Assembly: GCA_018649885.1 (NCBI GenBank)
Contig: JABIHA010000121.1
Span: 16,983-80,982 of the forward strand
Origin: Bacteriovoracaceae bacterium
Lineage (GTDB): Bacteria > Bdellovibrionota > Bacteriovoracia > Bacteriovoracales > Bacteriovoracaceae
Reading direction: 5' to 3'
DNA length: 64,000 nt
This document shows, in pieces, positions 7,241-17,372 of this stretch. The position numbers and the translations under genes are program-made. Under the pieces are notes generated by a model. That model ran no database searches, had not been told where the DNA came from, and saw only the letters and a list, made by a program, of their open reading frames with translations. Numbering within the stretch: the stretch's first letter is position 1; each line of letters starts with the position of its first letter.

Positions 7241-9793
7241 TTGAAAATTCCATATAAGCTAATTTTTCAAGAAATGAGAGGCTCCAAAAAATTTACGCTA
7301 TTATTTATTTTAAACTTAGGTTTAGGCCTTGCCGGTTTTATTTCTTTAAATAGCTTTCGTGAGTCCATCAATTTTTCACTAAAATCACAGTCAAAGAATA
7401 TTCTTGGTGCTGATTTTGGCGTTTCAGCAAGAAGGCCTATTACCAGTATTGAAAGAGAACTGATCAAATCCACGGCCGAATCAAAAGTTGTAGAGAGCGA
7501 GATGGTGGAGCTATTCACCATGATCAGAGGAGCAAATAAACAAAGTCGCCTTGTTCAGCTCAAAGCGATCTCATCCCCCTACCCCTTCTATGGGGCCCTG
7601 GGGCTTGATGATGATAAAAAAATAAACGGCAGCGAGATTGATGAGCTCTACCAAAAAAATGTAGTGTGGGTTTATCCTGAGCTGCTACTGCAGCTGGGCC
7701 TTAAAAAAGGTGAATCCATTCAAGTTGGTGAAGCACAATTTACAATTTCCCAAGTTGTCAGCTCTGACTCTGCTGCAGGTTTTTCCACTAGCATGGCCCC
7801 CAGAATGTATATTTCCCTTGAGCATTTGGGCCGTACTAAGCTTTTGAGAGCTGGCTCTCTTGCGTGGTACTCCTATGTCTATCAAATCCCTGGAAAAAGT
7901 GCAGCTGAGCTGGGTGAAATGCAAAAGGAAGTCTTTGATAGTGTCCCCTCAAATGATTTGCAAGTTTACTCTTATGAGGAGGTGAATGAGCAAACGGGGA
8001 GACTTATGAATTACCTAAGTGATTTCTTAGGACTCAGCTCTCTAGCGGCCCTCTTTTTAGCTGCAGTTGGGGCGGGGTTTTTGTATAAGAGCTACCTCGA
8101 AGAAAAAACTAATCAAGTGGCAGTGCTTTTAAGTTTAGGCATTTCAAAAAACCAAGCTTTTTTTCTATATAATCTACAACTTGTGGTATTGGGGGCCTTC
8201 AGTGCGCTACTGGCGCTCACTGTATCAGTCGGAGTCTCTCCCCTTATCGGCATTGTACTAAAAGACCTATTCCCCTACGTTATTACTTTTAATATAAGTA
8301 CATCATCTATTGTAGTAACAATACTCCTTGGGACGCTCGGAAGTTGTACGATTTGCTTCCCACAACTTCGTGGTCTCAAAAAATTGAGCCCAACAATTCT
8401 ACTCGACTCATTTGAAAGTCCACAAGCCAAAAGTGACCTATATAGTTACTTAAGCTACCTACCAGCTGTGGTAAGTTTTTACCTTTTGTCCATTTATCAG
8501 TCTCGGTCCCTGATTGTAGGGAGTCTATTTTGCGCCCTTTTTTTTGGTTCGGTCATTGTTCTCACCTACGTCTCACCCAAAGTTTTTCATTGGCTTGAAA
8601 GCTTTTCAAAACATAGGTGGAAAAGTTTCTCCTGGGCCATGAGAGATCTAGCAAGACATAGGCTAGCAACCACCTCTTCTTTTTTGGCCTTAGCATTAGG
8701 GATGCTCTTACTTAATTTAATCCCCCAAATAGAGGCATCTTTGCAACATGAGCTAGAAGGTCCAGCGGACTCAAAACTTCCAAGCCTCTTTCTCTTTGAT
8801 ATCCAAGAAGAACAAGTCTCAGATATAATCAAAATTGCTCAAAAAGATTTCGGTGGACTCCACAATCTCTCCCCCATGGTTCGCGCTAAGCTGGTTGAAG
8901 TCAATGACTTGCCGTTTGAAAAAGGCTCACTCAAAGAAAAGGCCCTCACAAGAGAGGAGCAGCGTGAAAGACGATTTAGAAATAGAGGGGTAAACCTATC
9001 TTATAAAAAATCTCTAGGTAATGGAGAGAAAATTACCAATGGCAGGCCTTTTTCAGGTGATTGGGATGAATCAAGTGGAAAACTTCCTGAGATTTCACTT
9101 GAAACAAGGTACGCAAGTAGGTTGGGATTAAAGATTGGAGATAAACTAACCTTCGATGTCCAAAGTATCATGGTATCTGGTGAAGTGATCAATATTAGAA
9201 AAGTAAAATGGACTACATTTTCTCCCAATTTCTTCATCCAATTTCAGCCGGGAGTCCTTGAGCCTGCACCTAAAACATTTTTGGCGAGCACAAGAAATCT
9301 ATCCACTCAGGCAAAGAATGATTTTCAACTAGCAGTGCTTGAAGGACACTCTAATGTCAGCATGGTTGATGTTACAAGGCTGGCTAGTCGTATTCAACTC
9401 ATCATTGAAAGAATGGGAGTTGCACTAAATTTAATGGCGACACTTTGTTTTATAGTAGGATTTGTAGTGGTATTCTCCATCTCTACCCAACAGGCAAGAG
9501 CTAAGATTTGGGATGTGGCCCTTTACAAAGCACTTGGAGCGGATTTTAAAAAAATTAGATCTATTTTCATTTGGCAATTTACAATTTTATCACTGCTGGC
9601 CTCTCTGGGAGGAATCTCACTAGGCATATTAATTAGTTTAGGATTGTCTTCAGTTCTTTTTGAAAGCTACTGGGCGATCAATACCACCCTTCCCATCATC
9701 TCTACAATACTTTGTTGTTTTATCACAGTGATCGTTAGCACGCTTTCGACACAATCGGCGCTTAAATCAGATGCTGCAAGTTTACTGAATTAA
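7241..9793 (+). CDS. ybbP: ABC transporter permease, FtsX-family YbbP-like
   Basis: An 850-residue permease beginning at TTG, with AGGAG about eight bases upstream and 11 bases after the ATPase stop. It has an N-terminal membrane segment (about 15-40), a periplasmic domain, a block of membrane helices (about 255-460), a second large periplasmic domain, and a final FtsX domain with three to four helices (about 715-845). That duplicated-FtsX layout and length are those of YbbP (about 800 residues). With YbbA it should form an ABC machine that moves hydrophobic molecules from the inner membrane toward TesA in the periplasm. The role follows the family; it is not shown here. Confidence 0.9.
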   Translation: MKIPYKLIFQEMRGSKKFTLLFILNLGLGLAGFISLNSFRESINFSLKSQSKNILGADFGVSARRPITSIERELIKSTAESKVVESEMVELFTMIRGANKQSRLVQLKAISSPYPFYGALGLDDDKKINGSEIDELYQKNVVWVYPELLLQLGLKKGESIQVGEAQFTISQVVSSDSAAGFSTSMAPRMYISLEHLGRTKLLRAGSLAWYSYVYQIPGKSAAELGEMQKEVFDSVPSNDLQVYSYEEVNEQTGRLMNYLSDFLGLSSLAALFLAAVGAGFLYKSYLEEKTNQVAVLLSLGISKNQAFFLYNLQLVVLGAFSALLALTVSVGVSPLIGIVLKDLFPYVITFNISTSSIVVTILLGTLGSCTICFPQLRGLKKLSPTILLDSFESPQAKSDLYSYLSYLPAVVSFYLLSIYQSRSLIVGSLFCALFFGSVIVLTYVSPKVFHWLESFSKHRWKSFSWAMRDLARHRLATTSSFLALALGMLLLNLIPQIEASLQHELEGPADSKLPSLFLFDIQEEQVSDIIKIAQKDFGGLHNLSPMVRAKLVEVNDLPFEKGSLKEKALTREEQRERRFRNRGVNLSYKKSLGNGEKITNGRPFSGDWDESSGKLPEISLETRYASRLGLKIGDKLTFDVQSIMVSGEVINIRKVKWTTFSPNFFIQFQPGVLEPAPKTFLASTRNLSTQAKNDFQLAVLEGHSNVSMVDVTRLASRIQLIIERMGVALNLMATLCFIVGFVVVFSISTQQARAKIWDVALYKALGADFKKIRSIFIWQFTILSLLASLGGISLGILISLGLSSVLFESYWAINTTLPIISTILCCFITVIVSTLSTQSALKSDAASLLN

Positions 9794-9803
9794 AAAAAAG
9801 AAA

Positions 9804-9825
9804 GGGCAATCTAATAAGATTGCCC
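9804..9825 (-). terminator. intrinsic terminator of the cus operon, possibly bidirectional
   Basis: A perfect 9-bp stem (GGGCAATCT / AGATTGCCC) with an AATA loop. On the reverse strand it is followed by a run of T (complement of 9791-9803), so it ends the efflux operon. On the forward strand the trailing sequence is only weakly T-rich, so it may also slow transcription leaving ybbP. Confidence 0.85.
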
Positions 9826-9835
9826 TAGATTCAGT

Positions 9836-10429
9836 TTAATGATGGGTATTTTGCGATCCACAATGAGGCATATTGGGAGCGTAAGGGTTGTGAACCTTCG
9901 CCATTTTTTTTGAGTTTTGAACCCATTTCTTTTTTACCATGGGGCAAGAGTAAGCATTATATTTTGGGCCAACATCATAAGAGTTAATTAAATGGATCAA
10001 GGCCATGGAAAAAAGATGATAATTTTGATCATTTGATTCACGAGGGCTTTTTTCTTCAATTTCAGCTAGCTTTGTCTTTGCAAATGCCATCAGTTTTACA
10101 ATTTCTGGATCTGTAACTTTTGAAAGAGAATCGGCTACTTTCTTGGCATGTTTTTCCACTTTCTTTGCATTGTACTTATAAAAAGAATTATGAAGAGACT
10201 CGTTATCACTCAACATTTTTATCAATTGCCTTTTAACTTTCTTTGCTACAGTTTTTCTCTTTGAGTTTTTTGACTCACCCATCATCTTCTGAGAACCCAT
10301 TGAGTTCCCCTTACCCATCATCTTTCCATTTTTCATCGTTTTGCCATTATCCATCATATGATCTGAGCCAGAGGAAAAAGCTTGGGTAGAAAAAAGTGTT
10401 AAGATAAAAATAGTCATTAATTTTTTCAT
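9836..10429 (-). CDS. exported Met-rich protein of the copper/silver efflux operon
   Basis: A protein of about 197 residues starting at ATG 10429, with AAGGAG six bases upstream; an earlier TTG overlaps that site and is unlikely. A Sec signal (ending AFSS) is followed by a Met/Lys/Gly-rich stretch (HMMDNGKTMKNGKMMGKG and similar) and then a helical domain. A C-terminal HNPYAPNMPHCGS segment and HH tail add more soft-metal ligands. It lies 13 bases after cusA in the same operon. Methionine clusters bind Cu(I)/Ag(I) in the periplasm in proteins such as CusF, CopA loops and PcoE/SilE. I infer a periplasmic metal buffer or chaperone role. The fold is not recognised. Confidence 0.75.
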   Translation of the reverse strand: MKKLMTIFILTLFSTQAFSSGSDHMMDNGKTMKNGKMMGKGNSMGSQKMMGESKNSKRKTVAKKVKRQLIKMLSDNESLHNSFYKYNAKKVEKHAKKVADSLSKVTDPEIVKLMAFAKTKLAEIEEKSPRESNDQNYHLFSMALIHLINSYDVGPKYNAYSCPMVKKKWVQNSKKMAKVHNPYAPNMPHCGSQNTHH

Positions 10430-10448
10430 GATCAACTCCTTAAATATA

Positions 10449-13400
10449 TTAATTTTGATAATTATTTATCATTTTTCTTTGCTCAAAAAATGAAAATGTT
10501 ACTGGTACAATAAATAATGTGATCAGCTCAACTAACATCCCGCCAATTGCTGGGATCGCCATGGGCTTCATCACTTCGCTGCCTGCACTTGTGGCCCACA
10601 TCACCGGGAGCAACGCTATCACAGTGGTCGTTGTAGTCATAACAAGTGGTCTAATTCTCCTAGAACCAGCTGCAATGATACAATTTTTAAGCTCTTCCCA
10701 AGTCTTAGGAGAGCCAACCTTTACGGCTTTTTGAAGATAAGTCATCATCACAACGCCGTCATCCACTGCAATACCAAATAGTGCAATAAATCCAACCCAA
10801 ACAGCGACAGAAGTATTAAAGCCTAATATTCCCAGAAGAATCAAACCACCCGCCATTGCAATGGGAACTGCTGAGAAAATAATGGCACTATTTCTCATAT
10901 TTTTAATTCCAAGGAAAATAATAAAAAGGTTAATGATCAGTGCCAGTGGAATTAATAATTTCAAACGATTATTGGCCCTTACTTGATTTTCATATTGTCC
11001 GGCCCATACAATTGAATACCCTCTGGGAAGTTCAACATTTTCTTCAACAGCTACTCTTGCCTCATCGACAAAGCCCATCAGGTCTCTATTTTTTACATTT
11101 AATAGCACAACAGATCTGAGCATTCCATTTTCTGATTGAATGGCCGCAGGTCCTGTTACTGTTTTGATTTTTGCAAGTTGCTCAAGCGGGATATGCTGCC
11201 CCAGAGGACTTGGAACTAAAACCCTTTTAAGCTCATCTATTCGATCTCTCAGCTCTTTTTTATATCTCACTCTTATAGGGTATCTCTCTCGTCCTTCATA
11301 AAATTGGCCGATGCTCATGCCACCAACTGCTGTTTGCAAAATTTTATTAACTGTACCCGTATTGATCCCATATCTTGAGGCGGCGACCCTATCCACCTCA
11401 AACTCGATATAGGGTTTTCCAGTAATTCTCTCAGCGTAAACTCCGTAGGCCCCCCTAACTTTCTCAACTTCGCTTCCAATATTTCTCGCTAGAGTTTCCA
11501 AAGTCTTTAAATCAGGCCCAAAAATTTTAATCCCAATTTGAGTTTTAATACCTGATTGAAGCATCCCTATGCGGGTTTGGATGGGAAAGTCCCAAGAATT
11601 AACAAGACCTGGGATTTGAAGTTTTTCATCTAAATCGGCCATAATATCGTAAATCGATTTACCAGATGGCCACTGGTCTTTAGGCACTAATTTAACAACT
11701 GTTTCAAACATGGCAACAGGTGCGGGATCAATGGGAGAATTTGCCCTTCCAAGTTTTCCTACCGCATACTCCACCAAAGGGTGAGCATTTAAAACAGTGT
11801 CAGTATAGGCCAAAAGCTCGCGGGCCTTAGTCATACTCACATCAGGGGTAGTCACCGGCATATAAAGAATGTCACCTTCGTTAAGCGCAGGCATAAACTC
11901 TTTTCCCAAGCGACTAAAAGAAATTCCTCCTAACACAAGAACAACAATTGGAGCAATCAAAAACAAACTGCGATGTCCTAAAACCCAAGTAAGTGCAGGC
12001 CGATAGCTCCTAACAATAAAGGAGCTCACTCGGTTTTTTTCTATGGGGCGCAGTTTACCTTTTAATAAATAAACAGATAGTGCTGGAACTAAAAAGATCG
12101 CCACTAAAACTGATCCAAACATTGCCAAGGTTTTGGCCCATGCAAGTGGCCCAAATAATTTCCCTTCACTACCTTCAAGGGCAAATACAGGAAAGAAAGT
12201 GATTATAGTTGTCATCACAGCGGTTAAAATTGCGGGACCCACTTCAGTGGCAGCACTGGTAATAACTTCAATTCTCTCAGCAGGTGTAGACGGTTTTTTT
12301 TCAGCAATATTTGCGTAAATATTTTCTGTCATGATAATACCCATATCGACCATGGAGCCGATGGCAATCACCATTCCAGAAAGACTCATGACATTTGAAT
12401 CAATCCCAAGAACTTTCATCAAAATAAAGCTAATCCCCACTCCAAATGGTAGAGTTAGCGAGACCAACATACTTGATCTAAAATGAAGAAGAAAAAGTAA
12501 GATAACAAATACGGTAATGACTATTTCTTCAGTTAAAGCTGAATATACTGTCCCAATAGTGTTTTCTATTAAAAGGGTTCGATCATAGAAAGGAACCAGT
12601 GCGACGCCAGCGGGAAGACCCTTCTCTACGACTTTTATTCTCTTTTTAACACCATCAATAACTTCTTTCGGGTTTTGACCAAAACGCATAGTCACGACAC
12701 CGCCAACAGCTTCGACTCCATTTTTATCGAGAGCACCTCTCCTGAAAGCAGGCCCTAAGCCGACTGTTGCAATATCTTTAACCCTAACAGGAATTTTGTT
12801 ATTTACACCAACAACTACATTTTCAATATCCTCAAGGCTTTTAAAAAATCCTTTACCACGCACGATATATTCTCTATCGCCGTCCTCGATAACTTCTGCT
12901 CCCACATCAACGTTACTATTTTTAATAGCTGAAATAATTTTGGTTAAATGAACATTAAAAGCAATGATTTTTCTAGGGTCTACATCGATTTGATATTCTT
13001 TTACAAAGCCACCTACCGTAGCAACCTCACTCACTCCCTCAACACCTTGAAGTAGGTACTTAACATAGAAATCTTGGATTGATCTGAGCTCAGAAAGTGA
13101 CTTAGGGTGAGCTGAATCTTTTTCATTTTCAAGTGTATACCAAAAAACTTGACCTAACCCGGTGGCGTCAGGGCCCATTTTGGGAACAACTTCATTAGGA
13201 ATCTCACTTGAAGCGGTAGAGAGCTTTTCCAAAACCCTTGACCTACTCCAATAAAAATCAACATCATCTTTAAAAATAATATAAATCGTGGAAAAGCCAA
13301 ATGCTGAGATACCTCTAACATTTTTTACCCCTGGGATCCCCTGAAGCAAAATACTCAGCGGATAAGTAACCTGCTCTTCAATGTCAGTAGGAGATCTTCC

Positions 13401-13562
13401 TGCCCACTCGGTAAAGACAATTTGCTGATTTTCACCAATATCGGGAATGGCATCAATTCTTGCTGTCTTCAAACTAAAGACAGCTGCAAGGCCTATAAAA
13501 ACAAAGATGATGACCACTGCCATCCTGTTTTTGATTGATAATTCAATAAGTTTAGTAATCAT
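10449..13562 (-). CDS. cusA: CusA-type heavy-metal efflux RND transporter
   Basis: A 1037-residue RND pump of full length for the heavy-metal (HME) group. The start resembles CusA (ANRM..., DAIPDIG, VTYPL, VRGISAFGFS, YWSRSRVLEKL). TM4 carries IGSMVDMGIIMTEN, close to the IGAMVD-type motif of monovalent Cu(I)/Ag(I) pumps rather than the divalent CzcA type. A later GIAVDDGVVMM segment is in the second helical bundle. It uses the proton gradient to drive Cu(I)/Ag(I) from periplasm and cytoplasm through CusB and CusC. The gene is 15 bases after cusB. Confidence 0.93.
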   Translation of the reverse strand: MITKLIELSIKNRMAVVIIFVFIGLAAVFSLKTARIDAIPDIGENQQIVFTEWAGRSPTDIEEQVTYPLSILLQGIPGVKNVRGISAFGFSTIYIIFKDDVDFYWSRSRVLEKLSTASSEIPNEVVPKMGPDATGLGQVFWYTLENEKDSAHPKSLSELRSIQDFYVKYLLQGVEGVSEVATVGGFVKEYQIDVDPRKIIAFNVHLTKIISAIKNSNVDVGAEVIEDGDREYIVRGKGFFKSLEDIENVVVGVNNKIPVRVKDIATVGLGPAFRRGALDKNGVEAVGGVVTMRFGQNPKEVIDGVKKRIKVVEKGLPAGVALVPFYDRTLLIENTIGTVYSALTEEIVITVFVILLFLLHFRSSMLVSLTLPFGVGISFILMKVLGIDSNVMSLSGMVIAIGSMVDMGIIMTENIYANIAEKKPSTPAERIEVITSAATEVGPAILTAVMTTIITFFPVFALEGSEGKLFGPLAWAKTLAMFGSVLVAIFLVPALSVYLLKGKLRPIEKNRVSSFIVRSYRPALTWVLGHRSLFLIAPIVVLVLGGISFSRLGKEFMPALNEGDILYMPVTTPDVSMTKARELLAYTDTVLNAHPLVEYAVGKLGRANSPIDPAPVAMFETVVKLVPKDQWPSGKSIYDIMADLDEKLQIPGLVNSWDFPIQTRIGMLQSGIKTQIGIKIFGPDLKTLETLARNIGSEVEKVRGAYGVYAERITGKPYIEFEVDRVAASRYGINTGTVNKILQTAVGGMSIGQFYEGRERYPIRVRYKKELRDRIDELKRVLVPSPLGQHIPLEQLAKIKTVTGPAAIQSENGMLRSVVLLNVKNRDLMGFVDEARVAVEENVELPRGYSIVWAGQYENQVRANNRLKLLIPLALIINLFIIFLGIKNMRNSAIIFSAVPIAMAGGLILLGILGFNTSVAVWVGFIALFGIAVDDGVVMMTYLQKAVKVGSPKTWEELKNCIIAAGSRRIRPLVMTTTTTVIALLPVMWATSAGSEVMKPMAIPAIGGMLVELITLFIVPVTFSFFEQRKMINNYQN

Positions 13563-13577
13563 CTAACTATCTCTATC

Positions 13578-14948
13578 TTAATGATTGTGTGAACTGTCGG
13601 CGGTCATATCCTCATAACCACCAAATAACTGGGCCTGTGCATCCAAAAGAAAATTACCTTCAATGACAACTTCCTCTCCTTCCATCAGTCCATCTTTAAC
13701 CTCAACATATCCCTCAGATTCAATTCCTGTCAGAACTGTCTTTGCTTGAAATTGTTTTTTATTTATTTTCAACCACACCACTTTTCTCTTGCCTGTGTCG
13801 ATAATGGCACTTCTTGGAACAACTAGCGGCATTCTATCAAAGCTGATTTTGAGAGTCGCATCGGCGGCCATTCCTGGCTTCAATCTTCCATCTGCATTTT
13901 TAATAGTACTACGAATCTTGAGAGTTCTAGATTTAGCATCTAAAATCGGAGCCACAAAATCGACCTCTCCGCTATAAATATCCCCGGGGAGTGAAGTAAA
14001 TTCCAGCTCAACACGCTGACCTAATTTAACTAGTGCAGCGTCTTGCTCATAGACGTCCATCTCAAGCCATACATCTGAGAGATCAGATAGTTCAAAGAAG
14101 TTTTGCCCCTCTTTAAAATACTTTCCAACTGTGGCATTTCTTTTTTGTACAATCCCTGTCGATTGGGAGTAAATAGTAATTGATCTTGGAACTCTCCCCT
14201 GAGCATACCAACTTCCAAATTGAGATTTTTTGATTCCCCAAAGAAGTAGTCTTTGCTCACTTTGTTTTAAGAGATTTTTAAACTCACTATTTTTATTTTT
14301 TACAAAGCTTTTCCTGGTTAAAATATATTCTTCACCTGCCGTAATAAGTTTTGGGGAATAAATTTGAAGTACTGGGTCTCCAATGCTGATAAAACTACCA
14401 GTTGATCTAACAAATACTTTCTCAACTCTTCCTCCGATCCTGGCCGGAATACTACTCTCTTTTTCTTCAGATTCTAGCACTGAGCCTAAAAGCCTAACTT
14501 CTTTAGTCATTTTCATCGTGGTAACAGGAAAAAAATCCGGAGAAAAATGTTCTAGCTGCGCCGACCTTAGCTTTACTTTGGCGATAATTAGCCCAGCACC
14601 GCGATCCACCTTCTTTTTAATCATAGGAGAGCCATCAATGGGACATGTATCTTCTTTCTCGCTCGTGACATCTGGAAATTTTTCACATTGCCAAATCGGT
14701 TTTGCTAAAGCTGCAGGTTGAGCTGGAGTATCATCATCCAATTCCACTTCCACTTTTGTTAAAGTCATGTGACATATAGGACATTTGCCTGGCTTATCTT
14801 CTCTGATTTGAGGGTGCATAGAGCAAGTATAGTAGGTTTCAGTTTTAGAGTGCTCATGAGTACCACTTTTTTTACCATCAGTAGAGTTTGATTTACTACA
14901 GCCCAAAAGACCAAAAGTGAAAATTAAAATGAGTATAATTCTACTCAT
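13578..14948 (-). CDS. cusB: CusB-type efflux adaptor with two N-terminal metal-binding modules
   Basis: A 456-residue membrane fusion protein. It is a lipoprotein (signal ending LLGC). A heavy-metal-binding module follows (TCSMHPQIREDKPGKCPICH, about 40-62), and then a degenerate second copy (CEKFPDVTSEKEDTCPIDG, about 89-107). Next come the barrel-sandwich/lipoyl half-motifs, the alpha hairpin (about 200-245) and the beta-barrel and membrane-proximal domains typical of CusB. It bridges CusA and CusC and takes part in metal transfer. Its start overlaps the cusC stop by eight bases. The second, degenerate metal module is a variation worth noting. Confidence 0.92.
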   Translation of the reverse strand: MSRIILILIFTFGLLGCSKSNSTDGKKSGTHEHSKTETYYTCSMHPQIREDKPGKCPICHMTLTKVEVELDDDTPAQPAALAKPIWQCEKFPDVTSEKEDTCPIDGSPMIKKKVDRGAGLIIAKVKLRSAQLEHFSPDFFPVTTMKMTKEVRLLGSVLESEEKESSIPARIGGRVEKVFVRSTGSFISIGDPVLQIYSPKLITAGEEYILTRKSFVKNKNSEFKNLLKQSEQRLLLWGIKKSQFGSWYAQGRVPRSITIYSQSTGIVQKRNATVGKYFKEGQNFFELSDLSDVWLEMDVYEQDAALVKLGQRVELEFTSLPGDIYSGEVDFVAPILDAKSRTLKIRSTIKNADGRLKPGMAADATLKISFDRMPLVVPRSAIIDTGKRKVVWLKINKKQFQAKTVLTGIESEGYVEVKDGLMEGEEVVIEGNFLLDAQAQLFGGYEDMTADSSHNH

Positions 14949-16155
14949 AGAGCTTGCCTCCAGTTAAATAAGTAAGTTGAACTTTCTTTCTGTCCAGCAC
15001 ACTACTCAGTTTTACACGTCTTAAAAGTAGTTTTTGAAGTTTTAGCTCAGCTTGTAAGAGCTCTATATAACTACTTCCCCCAAGACTATAAGACTTGGTG
15101 GTGATCTTTCTAGAATTTCTAGCAAAAATGATGCTTTTATCACTTAAAATTTCTAGATCCATTTGAATTTTTTCAATTTGATGCCCCAAAAGTTCTACAT
15201 TTGATTTCTTCTTTTTTTGATAATTTCTAAGACCTCTAATTGATTCGGCCCTCTTAAAACCAGCTTTTGCGTGTTTGCTATATTTATCTGAAGATAGAGG
15301 CAGTGGAAACGTGATCATTGCGCTAAGAAAATCCCCTTTTTTATCAATATTTGCCCTTTTGGTATATCCAACAGATATATTTAGATCTGGTATATAGGAA
15401 AGCCTTTGGGCCTTTAACATCTCTTTAGAGGAAAGGGCCTTCATTTCAAGGGACCTCAATTTATAATCACCCCGATCGTCTTCAGCTTTTGCTTCTAGTA
15501 GTTTCCAGGGGACTGTATCGATTTCAAAAGTTTTTCCATTTTTTCCAATAAGGTAGCTCAACTTGGCAGCGATTTCACTCATTCCAAAGTCAACATTATT
15601 TAAGCCTATTTCTAATTCAGATTTTCTAATTTGAATTTCTAGTAGTGACTGCTGATTAACTTTTCCATTGGCATAGAGCTTATTGGAGACCGCCAACATT
15701 TTTTCTACCCAAGAAAGATTTTCCTCGATGATTTTTTTTTCATCAATTAGGCCCTTTTTATCAATTGAAAGATCCCAAAGAGCTTTGATCAAAAGACGTT
15801 TTTGATCACCTGAGGCAAAAGATTGTGAATCGGCCATTGCATCAAAGGAGTTTTCAATTTTTCCATATCTATTTGTTAGAGCAATTTTTTGAGAAAGGCC
15901 AAACTCAATACCTGTCATCGGTGTCTGGTCATTATTAAATGAATCGACGGGATAATTTTTTGCGGCCATTTTTAATTTTGGATCTCCCCAAGAACCCCTA
16001 ATGTCCCCTTCTTCTTCAAGAGACTTGGCCCTTTGTAAAAGAGCATCCACAGAATCGTGAGATTCAATGGCCTTAGCTGCATCAATAAATGTAAAACTGT
16101 GAGCACAAGTTGTGCTAATAGCAAAACTCACAAAAAGAAGCCACTGACCTATCAT
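14941..16155 (-). CDS. cusC: TolC-family outer-membrane efflux channel (CusC-like)
   Basis: About 404 residues from the ATG at 16155, where ATGA overlaps the stop of the upstream gene, so this start is preferred over the upstream in-frame ones. A signal peptide (ending near TTCAHS) is followed by long amphipathic helices in two repeats, as in outer-membrane efflux proteins (TolC/CusC/CzcC). No lipobox is evident, unlike E. coli CusC. As the operon partner of CusB and CusA it should be the outer-membrane exit duct. Confidence 0.87.
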   Translation of the reverse strand: MIGQWLLFVSFAISTTCAHSFTFIDAAKAIESHDSVDALLQRAKSLEEEGDIRGSWGDPKLKMAAKNYPVDSFNNDQTPMTGIEFGLSQKIALTNRYGKIENSFDAMADSQSFASGDQKRLLIKALWDLSIDKKGLIDEKKIIEENLSWVEKMLAVSNKLYANGKVNQQSLLEIQIRKSELEIGLNNVDFGMSEIAAKLSYLIGKNGKTFEIDTVPWKLLEAKAEDDRGDYKLRSLEMKALSSKEMLKAQRLSYIPDLNISVGYTKRANIDKKGDFLSAMITFPLPLSSDKYSKHAKAGFKRAESIRGLRNYQKKKKSNVELLGHQIEKIQMDLEILSDKSIIFARNSRKITTKSYSLGGSSYIELLQAELKLQKLLLRRVKLSSVLDRKKVQLTYLTGGKLYE

Positions 16156-16694
16156 TGAGAGAGCTCCTTCAATGAGAAGTTCACCCACGCCTTGATTTGC
16201 AAAATTTCATTATCAGTAATTTGATTTTTTTTGTGCATGAATGCATACCTCTCAGGAGGCATTCTCTTTTCGACAATGCTTTTTAAAATGGAGCTTAAAT
16301 CTGATTCGGGAGATTCATGGCTTTTAAAGGGAAATTTCTCAGTAAAAACTAAATGCTCTTTGGCATTTTTAATATCTCTATCTATAAGTTGTTTTATTCC
16401 TGGAATTTTATAATAACTTGGATAGTTTATCGTTTCGCTATGGCAGTCAAAGCATGCCTTTTTAAAAATCTTAACAATATTTTTTTGGTAGTAAGCACTG
16501 ATCCTTTTATAGGCCTGGGTATTGTGCTTAGTTGGAGAAGGACTCCCTAAGCTCTCTTCATGAATATTGTCACTACCTTCCTTATGACTCTCTCCTTCAT
16601 GGGCCCATCCAGACCCAAAGCTCACTGCAGTAAAAAAAATCACTAAAATACATTTATACACTTTTGACCCTTTCCAAAAACGCAGCTTCACCAT
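16152..16694 (-). CDS. exported haem-binding-domain protein heading the cus operon
   Basis: A protein of about 180 residues, with a signal peptide ending GSGWA and a short His/Glu-rich linker (HEGESHKEGSDNIHEES). The core contains KKACFDCHSETINYP: a CxxCH haem c site in the context of the haem-binding domain that has the CxxCHS-x-x-T-x-YP pattern. Several starts are possible: TTG 16697, ATG 16694, or GTG 16661, the last behind an AAAGGG site that would begin directly at the signal peptide. It overlaps cusC by four bases. The context suggests a periplasmic redox or metal-sensing function linked to copper stress, which is inference. Confidence 0.75.
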   Translation of the reverse strand: MVKLRFWKGSKVYKCILVIFFTAVSFGSGWAHEGESHKEGSDNIHEESLGSPSPTKHNTQAYKRISAYYQKNIVKIFKKACFDCHSETINYPSYYKIPGIKQLIDRDIKNAKEHLVFTEKFPFKSHESPESDLSSILKSIVEKRMPPERYAFMHKKNQITDNEILQIKAWVNFSLKELSQ

Positions 16695-16844
16695 CAATTA
16701 CGGATTGAAGCTAGAAGTTGTGACAAATTAATTTATTTTGCTCAATATTTGCCTAATTTTACTAACTTATACACTATATGGGTATCCATTTTAAAAAATC
16801 TGTCACAAAATAGATGAGAATTTCGTAAAAAGGAGTAAAGGCCC

Positions 16845-17372
16845 GTGAACCCATATAATGGCCTTGAGGATGATAAATTGATGGTGCTCTATCAAAAAGG
16901 CAGTTCCCAGGCCTTCGAAATTCTCCATGAGAGGCACAAATCTCGTGTCATCACCTATTTATCCAAGAGAATTGCGGATAAAAATGCCCAAAATGAGATA
17001 TTTCAAAATATATTTTTAAAACTTCATAGAAAAAGAGATCTCTACAACCCAGATTTTCTCTTCGCGAAATGGCTCTATACAATTTGTCGGTCCGAGTTAG
17101 TGGATTACTTTAGATTAAAAAAAATGGAAACCGTTCAGTGGGATGAACACCTTCACGCCAGTGAGCAGGTACCTACCAAAGAGCTAATAGAGCTTGAAGA
17201 TTTTAAAACCCTAACTAGCGATGAAAAAAAGGCAATTTCTCTTCGCTATTATTCAGACCAAGACTTTAGTGAAATCTCTGAAACGCTCGGAACATCTGCC
17301 GCCAATTCCAGGAAAATTGTCTCCAGAGGAATTGCTAAACTTAGAGCGGCATTAGCTGGAGAAAAAAAATGA
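16845..17372 (+). CDS. ECF-type RNA polymerase sigma factor
   Basis: A 175-residue sigma-70 family protein. Region 2 spans about 10-85 (FEILHERHKSRV, NEIFQNIFLKLHRKR, WLYTICRSELVDYFR). Region 4 is at about 120-170, with a helix-turn-helix (FSEISETLGTSAANSRKIVSRGIAKL). It starts at GTG, with AAGGAG nine bases upstream. It is divergent from the cus operon across a ~150-base region that must hold both promoters. A loose TTGCCT-N17-CACTAT lies at 16749-16777 and is only suggestive. It is probably controlled by the membrane protein gene that overlaps its stop, and a role in metal-stress control of the cus operon is plausible. Confidence 0.9.
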   Translation: MNPYNGLEDDKLMVLYQKGSSQAFEILHERHKSRVITYLSKRIADKNAQNEIFQNIFLKLHRKRDLYNPDFLFAKWLYTICRSELVDYFRLKKMETVQWDEHLHASEQVPTKELIELEDFKTLTSDEKKAISLRYYSDQDFSEISETLGTSAANSRKIVSRGIAKLRAALAGEKK

